Shown one piece after another: positions 16,195 through 21,672 of a stretch of 21,672 nt of DNA. Numbering within the stretch: position 1 is the first letter of the stretch; the number at the start of each line of letters is the position of its first letter. The DNA is from DAHUYF01 sp035509275 (GTDB lineage: Bacteria; Pseudomonadota; Alphaproteobacteria; ATCC43930; CGMCC-115725). The notes beneath the pieces are model-generated. The model was not told where the DNA came from. It saw nothing but the letters and a program-made list of their open reading frames with translations, and made no database searches. Location: contig DATJLU010000175.1 of the NCBI GenBank assembly GCA_035509275.1, positions 1 to 21,672 on the forward strand. The letters run 5' to 3'. The position numbers and the translations under genes were made by a program.

Positions 16195-16228
16195 CTGTCA
16201 TATAACTTACACAATACTGAGATAAAAC
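16195..16228 (+). promoter_or_regulatory. Pho box and -10 of the second pstS gene
   Basis: Three consecutive 11-mers read CTGTCATATAA, CTTACACAATA and CTGAGATAAAA. The first 7-mer is an exact match to the Pho-box consensus CTGTCAT. Ten bases after the first two 7-mers is TAAAAC (16223-16228), a possible -10. A second -10 candidate is TAGAGT at 16245-16250. The region precedes the ATG at 16320. Confidence 0.65.
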
Positions 16229-16319
16229 AGTCGCCCGCGGCGCCTAGAGTGCCCGCCCAGTGCCCTGGTTTCGTGCTGGCGTGCGCGTTCCAAGGGACGA
16301 ACTCACGGGGGAAATCAGG

Positions 16320-17372
16320 ATGATGAAGCGACTGGCTATCAGCATGCTGGCGGTGGCAGCGATCGCGCTGACAGCGACCGCGTCGCATGCCAAAGACCTC
16401 AACGGCGCAGGTGGCACGGCAATCTATCCCGTCCTCGCCAAATGGTCGGCGGACTACCAGAAGGCGACCGGTGTCGCCGTCAACTATCAGGCGATCGGCT
16501 CCGGCGGCGGTATCGCCCAGATCAAGGCCAAGACCGTCGACTTCGCCAACAGCGACAAGCCGCTCAAGCCGGAAGAGCTGACGCAGATGCATGTCGCGCA
16601 GTTCCCCGCCGTGATCATCTCGATCACGCCCGTGGTGAACCTGCCGGGGATCAAGCCCGGCGAGTTGACGCTCGACGGCCCGACGCTCGCGAACATCTAT
16701 CTCGGCAAGCTCACCGAATGGGATGACCCGGCGATCAAGAAGCTGAACCCGGGCGTCAACCTGCCGCACACCAAGATCTCGACCGTGCACCGCTCCGACG
16801 GCTCGGGCACGACCTTCAACTTCACCAACTACCTCTCCAAGGTCAGCCCGGAATGGGACAAGACGGTCGGCGATGACGTCTCGGTCTCCTGGCCGAACGG
16901 CGTCGGCGGCAAGGGCAATGCCGGCGTCGCGTCCTATGTGCAGCAAATCCAGGGCGCGATCGGCTATGTCGAATACGCCTATGTCATGGAGAACCATCTC
17001 GTCTACACCAAGATGGTGAACCGGGACGGCAAGACGATCAACCCGACCATGGAAAGCTTCCAGGCGGCGGCGGCCAATGCCGACTTCACCAAGGTGGAGG
17101 ATTTCTATCTCATCCTCACCGACCAGCCCGGCGACAAGAGCTGGCCGATCACGGCGGCGACCTACATGCTGATGCGCACGGATTATCCCGCGGCGCAGAA
17201 CGAGCCGGTGCTCAAATTCCTCGATTGGTGCCTGAAGCACGGTCAGGAGCAGGCGAAAGCGCTCGACTATGTGCCGATGCCGGATCCGGTGGTGGCGCAG
17301 ATCGAGGCCTTCTGGCACACCACCTTCAAGGGCGACGACGGCAAGCCGCTGTGGACGGCGGAAATGAAGTAA
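16320..17372 (+). CDS. pstS: Phosphate-binding protein PstS, second copy (E. coli-like type)
   Basis: The protein is 350 aa from ATG 16320; ATG 16323 is the alternative, and a GGGGGAA stretch lies a few bases upstream. It has a signal peptide (MMKRLAISMLAVAAIALTA, likely cleavage after SHA before KDLNG). The mature part resembles the classical enterobacterial PstS: LNGAGGTAIYPVLAKWSADY, NYQAIGSGGGIAQIKAKTVDFANSD, WDDPAIKKLNPGVNLP and HRSDGSGTTFNFTNYL, the phosphate-contacting loops. It stands alone on the plus strand, facing away from pstSCA, and ends at a strong terminator. It is not a recent duplicate of the other PstS. It may feed the same permease or act under different phosphate levels. 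Confidence 0.93.
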   Translation: MMKRLAISMLAVAAIALTATASHAKDLNGAGGTAIYPVLAKWSADYQKATGVAVNYQAIGSGGGIAQIKAKTVDFANSDKPLKPEELTQMHVAQFPAVIISITPVVNLPGIKPGELTLDGPTLANIYLGKLTEWDDPAIKKLNPGVNLPHTKISTVHRSDGSGTTFNFTNYLSKVSPEWDKTVGDDVSVSWPNGVGGKGNAGVASYVQQIQGAIGYVEYAYVMENHLVYTKMVNRDGKTINPTMESFQAAAANADFTKVEDFYLILTDQPGDKSWPITAATYMLMRTDYPAAQNEPVLKFLDWCLKHGQEQAKALDYVPMPDPVVAQIEAFWHTTFKGDDGKPLWTAEMK

Positions 17373-17395
17373 CCCGCAGCGCCAGCGGGAGAAGC

Positions 17396-17430
17396 GAGGC
17401 CGGGACGGGGGTCCCGGCCTCTTGCTTTTT
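17396..17430 (+). terminator. Rho-independent terminator of the second pstS
   Basis: GAGGCCGGGAC (17396-17406) and GTCCCGGCCTC (17411-17421) form an 11-bp perfect stem with a 4-G loop, followed by TTGCTTTTT. It lies 24 nt after the stop codon. Read on the other strand after recR, the stem lacks a T-run, so it serves mainly pstS. Confidence 0.9.
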
Positions 17431-17433
17431 GCA

Positions 17434-18027
17434 CTACCCCTTCAACGTCTGGCGCGCGGCCAGCGCCGCCGCCAAGGTGCCCTCGTCGAGATAATCGAGC
17501 TCGCCGCCGACCGGCACGCCATGGGCGAGGCGCGAGACGGCAACGGCGCTGCCGGCGAGGCGGTCGATGATGTAGTGCGCCGTGGTCTGGCCTTCGACGG
17601 TGGCGTTCATGGCGAGAATGACCTCGCGCACGCCGCCCGCGCTGCAACGCGCGATCAGCGCGTCGATATGCAGCTCCTCGGGGCCGATGCCTTCCAGCGC
17701 CGACAGCGTGCCGCCGAGCACGTGATAGCGGCCGGCATAAGCGCCGGTACGCTCGATCGCCCAGAGATCGGCGACATCCTCGACGACGCAGACGAGGCCG
17801 GCATCGCGCTCGGGGTCGCGGCAGACGGCGCACGGGTCGAGCGTGTCGAGATTGCCGCAGATGCCGCAGGGCCGGATCCGCCGCGCCGTCTCCGCCATGG
17901 AAGCGGCCAGCGGCTCCATCAAGCTCTCGCGCCGCTTCAACAGGAACAGTGCCGCCCGCCGCGCCGAGCGCGGCCCGAGCCCCGGCAGCCTGGCGAGGAG
18001 TTGGATGAGGTGGGTCAGGTCAGCCAT
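17434..18027 (-). CDS. recR: Recombination mediator protein RecR
   Basis: The 197-aa protein works with RecF and RecO to load RecA on gapped DNA. Parts in order: an N-terminal helix-hairpin-helix (LARLPGLGPRSARRAALFLL), a four-cysteine zinc finger (C54, C57, C66, C69), a Toprim domain starting at about residue 78 with VCVVEDVADLWAIE, and the C-terminal Walker-B-like region with ASRLAHGVPVGGELDYLD in slightly different form. Length is standard. It follows ybaB on the minus strand, but after a 97-nt gap that holds a heptamer repeat array, unlike the tight dnaX-ybaB junction. Confidence 0.97.
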   Translation of the reverse strand: MADLTHLIQLLARLPGLGPRSARRAALFLLKRRESLMEPLAASMAETARRIRPCGICGNLDTLDPCAVCRDPERDAGLVCVVEDVADLWAIERTGAYAGRYHVLGGTLSALEGIGPEELHIDALIARCSAGGVREVILAMNATVEGQTTAHYIIDRLAGSAVAVSRLAHGVPVGGELDYLDEGTLAAALAARQTLKG

Positions 18028-18039
18028 GGCGCGTTGCGA

Positions 18040-18123
18040 GTTGTCAGTTCTCAGTCATCAGTTCTCAGTTGTCCGTTGGGCTGACAACTGAGAACTGACG
18101 ACTGACAACTCAAAACCGACAAC
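18040..18123. repeat. Inverted tandem array of 7-bp repeats between ybaB and recR
   Basis: Twelve consecutive heptamers fill 18040-18123. The left half reads GTTGTCA, GTTCTCA, GTCATCA, GTTCTCA, GTTGTCC and GTTGGGC. The right half reads TGACAAC, TGAGAAC, TGACGAC, TGACAAC, TCAAAAC and CGACAAC. The right units are reverse complements of the left ones. Arms 18047-18074 and 18082-18109 pair at 25 of 28 positions around the 7-nt loop GTTGGGC. The stop codon of ybaB follows directly. This resembles heptanucleotide repeat families known in several bacteria. Confidence 0.85.
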
Positions 18124-18124
18124 T

Positions 18125-18448
18125 TCAAAACGGCAGCTTCATCCCCGGCGGCAGCTTCAGGCCGCCGGTGAGTTTGCTCATTTCCTCGGCGACGTGGCTC
18201 TCGACGCGCTGCTTGGCGTCGTTGAAGGCGGCGACGATGAGGTCCTCGAGCACTTCGACCTCGTTGGCATCGACCAGCGACTTGTCGATCGTGATTTTGC
18301 GCATCTCGCCCTTGCCGGTCAGCGTTACCTGCACCATGCCGGCGCCGGCGGCGCCGGTCATCTCGACTTGATCGAGGCGCGCCTGCATCTCCGCCATCTT
18401 GGCCTGCATCTGCTGCGCCTGCTTCATCATCTGTCCGAGATTCTTCAT
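18125..18448 (-). CDS. ybaB: YbaB/EbfC nucleoid-associated protein
   Basis: The 107-aa protein has the full family layout: an N-terminal methionine- and glutamine-rich helix (LGQMMKQAQQMQAKMAEMQ), a central beta sheet around GAGMVQVTLTGKGEMRKITID, and a C-terminal helix with LIVAAFNDAKQRVE. YbaB dimers bind DNA loosely and affect nucleoid structure. Its ATG overlaps the dnaX stop as ATGA, a classical coupling, and the dnaX-ybaB-recR order is widely conserved. The end of the gene abuts the heptamer array. Confidence 0.96.
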   Translation of the reverse strand: MKNLGQMMKQAQQMQAKMAEMQARLDQVEMTGAAGAGMVQVTLTGKGEMRKITIDKSLVDANEVEVLEDLIVAAFNDAKQRVESHVAEEMSKLTGGLKLPPGMKLPF

Positions 18449-20172
18449 CGGAACTCATCTCCTTCGCCGGATTCCTCGTCGCTCTCGGCCGGTTCGGCCT
18501 GGCCGAGCTCGCGCACCGCCTCGATGCGCGCGCCGGGAAAGGCTTCGAGCACCTTGCGCACGAGCGGATGCTGCGCCGCCTCGTTCTTGAGCGAAGCGTC
18601 GCGCGCCTCCGCCTCCTCGCGCAAGGTCGGCTGCCCGTCCTCGCGGGAGACGGTGACGATCCAGCGCGTCCCCGTCCACTCCGTCAAGAGCTGGCCGAGC
18701 CGGTTCGGCAGCTCGCGCGGCGCGCCTTCGCCCGGACGGAATTCGATGCGCCCGGGCTCGAAACTGACGACATGGACATGGGCGTAGAGATGCCAGCGCA
18801 GCATCGCCTCGCGGTTCCGGTCGAACAGCTCGATCACCTCGAGGAAGCTCTGCGGCTGCGGCAAGGCCGGCGCTGCGGCCGGCTCGCTCAAGGCGAGGCG
18901 AGGCGCGGCGCTGCCGCCGCTCTCGGCGGGAAGCGCGACACGCGGACCGCCGAGGCTCGCCGCCGGCGCTGGTGCTGGTGCGCGGGCGGGCGCGGCCGCG
19001 CCAGGCTCACCGCCGCGCTGCAGCTCGCGGACGAGATCGGCGGGCGCCGGCAGATCGGCGACATAAGCGAGGCGTACCAGCACCATCTCCGCCGCCTGCA
19101 GCGGCGACGGCGCGGTCTGCACCTCGGCGATGCCTTTGAGCAGCATCTGCCAGGCGCGCGCCAATACCGGCAAGCCCAAGCGCTGGGCCAGGCCCAAGCC
19201 GCGTTGACGCTCGCCGGCGAGCGCGGGATCGTCCTCGCCGGCGCCCGGCACGAGCTTCAGCCGGGTGATGAAATGCGCGAGCTCGAGCAGATCCTGCAGC
19301 ACCATCAGCGGATCGGCGCCGCCCTCATAGAGCACGCCCATCCGCCGCAAGGCATCGGCGGCATCGCCGCGCAGCACCGTCTCGAAGAGGTCGAAGACAA
19401 GGCTGCGATCGGCGATGCCGAGCATGTCGCGCACCGCGCTCTCGGCGATCCCATTGCCGCCCAGCGCGATCGCCTGGTCGAGCAGCGACAGCCCGTCGCG
19501 CACCGAGCCATCGGCGGCGCGCGCGATCAGCGCGATCGCTGCCGGCTCGGCCGCGACGCCTTCCTGCTCGGCGATGGCGCGGTAATGCTCGATCAGCAGC
19601 TCGACCGGCACGCGGCGCAGCGAAAAGCGCTGGCAGCGCGACAGCACGGTGATCGGCACCTTGTGGATCTCGGTGGTGGCGAAGATGAAGATGACGTCGG
19701 CCGGCGGCTCCTCGAGCGTCTTCAACAAGGCGTTGAAGGCGTTCTTCGACAGCATGTGCACTTCGTCGATGATGTAGATCTTGTAGCGTGCCGCTACCGG
19801 CTTGTAGCGGACGCCGTCGGTGAGCTCGCGGATATCGTCGACACCGGTGCGTGAGGCGGCGTCCATCTCCATCACATCGACATGCCGGTCCTCGGCGATG
19901 GCGCGGCAGGGCTCGCATTGGCCGCAGGGCGCGATGGTGGGCCCGCCGCTGCCGTCGGGGCCGACGCAGTTGAGCGCGCGCGCCAGGATGCGGGCCGTGG
20001 TGGTCTTGCCGACGCCGCGGACACCGGTGAGGATGAAGGCATGCGCGATGCGGCCGGTAGCAATGGCGTTGGTGAGGGTCTTCACCATCGCCTCCTGGCC
20101 GATCAGCTCGGCGAAGGTGCTCGGCCGGTATTTGCGCGCCAGGACGCGGTAAGGGGCGCCCGGCTCAGTCAT
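18445..20172 (-). CDS. dnaX: DNA polymerase III subunits gamma and tau
   Basis: The 575-aa clamp-loader ATPase has the expected motifs. Walker A is GVRGVGKTT (50-58). The zinc-binding cysteines are C69, C83, C86 and C89. The DExx box is IYIIDEVHML (132-141), and SRCQRFSLRRV is the SRC motif. Domain III follows, then a proline- and alanine-rich linker (about 375-440) and a C-terminal tau-like region. No obvious poly-A slippery site for programmed frameshifting was seen in the linker, so a separate gamma is not predicted from sequence. It follows the ffs gene on the same strand and is coupled to ybaB. Confidence 0.96.
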   Translation of the reverse strand: MTEPGAPYRVLARKYRPSTFAELIGQEAMVKTLTNAIATGRIAHAFILTGVRGVGKTTTARILARALNCVGPDGSGGPTIAPCGQCEPCRAIAEDRHVDVMEMDAASRTGVDDIRELTDGVRYKPVAARYKIYIIDEVHMLSKNAFNALLKTLEEPPADVIFIFATTEIHKVPITVLSRCQRFSLRRVPVELLIEHYRAIAEQEGVAAEPAAIALIARAADGSVRDGLSLLDQAIALGGNGIAESAVRDMLGIADRSLVFDLFETVLRGDAADALRRMGVLYEGGADPLMVLQDLLELAHFITRLKLVPGAGEDDPALAGERQRGLGLAQRLGLPVLARAWQMLLKGIAEVQTAPSPLQAAEMVLVRLAYVADLPAPADLVRELQRGGEPGAAAPARAPAPAPAASLGGPRVALPAESGGSAAPRLALSEPAAAPALPQPQSFLEVIELFDRNREAMLRWHLYAHVHVVSFEPGRIEFRPGEGAPRELPNRLGQLLTEWTGTRWIVTVSREDGQPTLREEAEARDASLKNEAAQHPLVRKVLEAFPGARIEAVRELGQAEPAESDEESGEGDEFR

Positions 20173-20215
20173 GACAGCTCATCGGATTTGTTAAGCATGG
20201 CGTCAGGGGAAGCCG

Positions 20216-20315
20216 GTGGGAGGCTGGACGACGACCCAGACCGAAACTCGTTACGGCTGCTTCCTTCCGGACCTGACCGGGTTGGCGAGGGACCTGTCCA
20301 CCGCCAGCCTCCCAG
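20216..20315 (-). ncRNA. ffs: Small signal recognition particle RNA (4.5S)
   Basis: The minus strand carries the universally conserved SRP apical core GGTCAGGTCCGGAAGGAAGC followed by AGCC, the Ffh-binding asymmetric and symmetric loops around a GGAA tetraloop. The flanks close into a long hairpin: TGGGAGGCTGG at the 5' end (20314-20304) pairs exactly with CCAGCCTCCCA at the 3' end (20227-20217). Length is about 98 nt, right for the short bacterial form. A TATAGT -10 lies 7 nt upstream. With Ffh it targets nascent membrane proteins. Its place before dnaX is conserved. Confidence 0.95.
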
Positions 20316-20319
20316 GGCC

Positions 20320-20350
20320 ACTATATCAGGTCCGGCGGCGGGACCGGCAA
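20320..20350 (-). promoter_or_regulatory. ffs promoter
   Basis: On the minus strand TATAGT (20325-20320) matches five of six -10 bases and places the start of transcription at about 20313, the 5' end of the SRP helix. TTGCCG (20350-20345) is a possible -35, at a rather long 19-bp spacing. It may also drive dnaX-ybaB-recR, since no terminator was seen between ffs and dnaX. Confidence 0.6.
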
Positions 20351-20438
20351 GGCCGTTCGCCGCGGGGGATGGGGGCGGCGCCGCGACGGAGCCGCCGCTT
20401 GCCCCGGGGCCGCTCCATGTGCCAGTGTCTCGGCCGAG

Positions 20439-21353
20439 ATGAAAGCCCCCAACTTTTACGCCGCGGCAGGCATCGTCGACCGCGCCGGCTGGCGGCGCAA
20501 GGACCCGGATTGGCTGGCCGCGCGCCTCACCGATCCCGAGAGCCGCTTCGTTCCCGTCTGGCGCAGCCAGAATCTGGTGCTGAGCCTCGCCGGCGCGGCG
20601 CCGCAAGCCGCCTTTCTCCAGCACCACAATGTCATCGCCGAGGGTGAGTGCGTGCTGCTCGGCATGGTTGAGGAGCGCGCCTTTTTCGCCGTCGATTTGA
20701 GCCATGTCGAGACGCCGCTCGAGGCGCTGCGCGGCGAGGTGCCGTTCGAGTTCACCGATCTGCGGCGGGTCGGGCCGCTGCTCGCGCGGCACGAGGGCTC
20801 GCTCCTCGCCTATGCGCGCGGCATCACCTATTGGCACAGCCGCCATCGCTTCTGCGGCGTCTGCGGCAGCGCGACGCGCAGCGAGGAAGGCGGCCATGTC
20901 CGGCGCTGCACCAACCCATCATGCAACGCGCCGCACTTTCCCCGCACCGACCCGGCGGTGATTATGCTGGTGCATGATGGCGACCGCTGCCTCCTGGGAC
21001 GCCAGCGCGTCTGGCTCGCCGGGATGCATTCGACCTTGGCGGGCTTCGTCGAGCCGGGCGAAAGCCTCGAAGAAGCCGTGGCGCGCGAGGTCGAGGAGGA
21101 GACGGCGATTCGCGTCGACCAGGTGGCCTACCATTCCTCGCAGCCCTGGCCGTTCCCGGCCTCGATCATGCTGGGCTTCCACGCCCGCGCGCGGACGACG
21201 GAGATCCGCGTCGATCACAGCGAGCTGCAGGATGCGCAATGGTTCGATCGCAGCTTTTTGCTGACCCACCAGGATGATGACGAATTCCGCATGCCGCGCC
21301 GCGATTCGATCGCGCGCCGGTTGATCGAGGATTGGCTCGGACGCGGAGGCTAG
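20439..21353 (+). CDS. nudC: NAD(+) diphosphatase (NudC, Nudix hydrolase)
   Basis: The 304-aa enzyme splits NAD(H) to NMN(H) and AMP and can remove NAD caps from RNA in E. coli. Parts in order: a divergent N-terminal domain, a zinc ribbon with C139, C142, C157 and C162, and the Nudix domain. The Nudix box spans 202-224 (GFVEPGESLEEAVAREVEEE and three more residues). It has all catalytic glutamates but an alanine (A223) where the consensus has glycine. The NudC-specific SQPWPFPAS follows at 234-242 and identifies the subfamily. The gene is divergent from ffs-dnaX. No strong ribosome binding site is seen before ATG 20439. Confidence 0.94.
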   Translation: MKAPNFYAAAGIVDRAGWRRKDPDWLAARLTDPESRFVPVWRSQNLVLSLAGAAPQAAFLQHHNVIAEGECVLLGMVEERAFFAVDLSHVETPLEALRGEVPFEFTDLRRVGPLLARHEGSLLAYARGITYWHSRHRFCGVCGSATRSEEGGHVRRCTNPSCNAPHFPRTDPAVIMLVHDGDRCLLGRQRVWLAGMHSTLAGFVEPGESLEEAVAREVEEETAIRVDQVAYHSSQPWPFPASIMLGFHARARTTEIRVDHSELQDAQWFDRSFLLTHQDDDEFRMPRRDSIARRLIEDWLGRGG

Positions 21354-21361
21354 CGCCGCGC

Positions 21362-21672
21362 ATGGACGCTATCCCCACGCTCGAGACTGAGCGCCTCCGC
21401 CTGCGCGGCTGGCGCGACCAGGATTTCGAACCGCTTTGCCGGATGATGGCCGATGGCGAGGTCATGCGCTTCATCGGCGGCGTGCATTCGCGCGCCGATA
21501 CGTGGCGGGCGCTGGCCTTCATCATCGGACACTGGGCGCTGCGCGGCTATGGCTTCTGGGTCGTCGAGCGCAAAACCGACGGCGCGTTCCTCGGGCGCAT
21601 CGGCCTGTGGCAGCCGGAGGGCTGGCCCGGCCTCGAAGTGGGCTGGGCCTTGGACCGGCCCTATTGGGGCGA
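21362..21672 (+). CDS. GNAT-family N-acetyltransferase, N-terminal part
   Basis: The gene starts at ATG 21362, 8 nt after the nudC stop, and runs off the window with about 103 residues visible. The opening LETERLRLRGWRDQDFEPL is typical of RimJ/RimL-like GNAT proteins. It is followed by YGFWVVERKTDGAFLGRIGL and EVGWALDRPYWG, which is the region leading into the acetyl-CoA-binding motif A. The motif itself lies outside the window. The substrate cannot be told. Close spacing suggests cotranscription with nudC. Confidence 0.85.
   Translation, partial: MDAIPTLETERLRLRGWRDQDFEPLCRMMADGEVMRFIGGVHSRADTWRALAFIIGHWALRGYGFWVVERKTDGAFLGRIGLWQPEGWPGLEVGWALDRPYWG

Larger units (their letters stand above)
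15922..16319. promoter_or_regulatory. Divergent control region of the two pstS genes
   Basis: This 398-bp gene-free stretch has Pho-box-like repeats facing each pstS gene (annotated separately). Between them 16041-16110 is only 27% GC (19 of 70 bases), far below the surrounding DNA, as expected for a promoter or bent-DNA segment. An inverted repeat, CCGACGG at 16117-16123 and CCGTCGG at 16138-16144, lies in the middle and may be a further binding site. No gene was accepted here. Confidence 0.65.

Noticed and set aside
18040..18123. Possible CRISPR array
   Set aside because: The repeats are only 7 bp, have no spacers, and are inverted in the second half; no cas genes are present.
18568..19854. 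Open frame of 428 codons antisense to dnaX
   Set aside because: Shadow of dnaX, which has all clamp-loader motifs; the antisense translation is H- and R-rich without domains.
18445..20172. Programmed frameshift to make a gamma form of DnaX
   Set aside because: No A-rich slippery heptamer was seen in the linker region of the gene.

Overview
The window is compact, high-GC chromosomal DNA from an alphaproteobacterium. The evidence is gene content and order: pyrimidine 5'-nucleotidase, dapD, dapE; truA, fmt, def, rmuC; and ffs, dnaX, ybaB, recR beside nudC. The order or genus cannot be fixed from sequence alone. Most of the window is core housekeeping DNA. No phage, insertion sequence, CRISPR array or tRNA was seen.

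Layout. (a) 1-3304 is a nitrite/sulfite assimilation block. A siroheme NirA-family reductase and a downstream Fe-S flavoprotein (cut by the window edge) lie on the minus strand, divergent from a NirC-type formate/nitrite transporter. Each side of the shared upstream region carries a near-consensus sigma-54 (-24/-12) element about 20 nt upstream of its gene, which suggests paired nitrogen control. (b) 3387-4932 holds three small plus-strand genes: a VOC protein, a DUF202 membrane protein and an HAD pyrimidine 5'-nucleotidase. (c) 4933-5242 is a gene-free stretch with four perfect hairpins. (d) 5243-8467 is a tight plus-strand run of dapD, dapE, an unknown membrane protein and an ExoD-like protein. 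(e) 8464-10750 is the minus-strand run def, fmt, truA, divergent from rmuC (10874-12163).

(f) 12164-17430 is a phosphate-uptake block. It contains an orphan TetR regulator with a perfect operator-like palindrome, a minus-strand pstS-pstC-pstA operon without a local pstB, and a second, dissimilar pstS reading the other way. The 398-bp divergent region between the two pstS genes has a 70-bp island of 27% GC and Pho-box-like 11-bp direct repeats on each side, each followed by a -10-like hexamer at the same spacing. (g) 17434-20315 is a minus-strand unit: small SRP RNA (ffs), dnaX, ybaB and recR. An inverted tandem array of 7-bp repeats sits between ybaB and recR. (h) 20439-21672 holds nudC and the start of a GNAT acetyltransferase.

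No wholly new protein system was found. The points most worth a second look are regulatory: the divergent sigma-54 pair, the divergent Pho-box pair serving two different PstS proteins, the heptamer array, a hairpin that buries the ribosome binding site of the VOC gene, and a hairpin between pstS and pstC.
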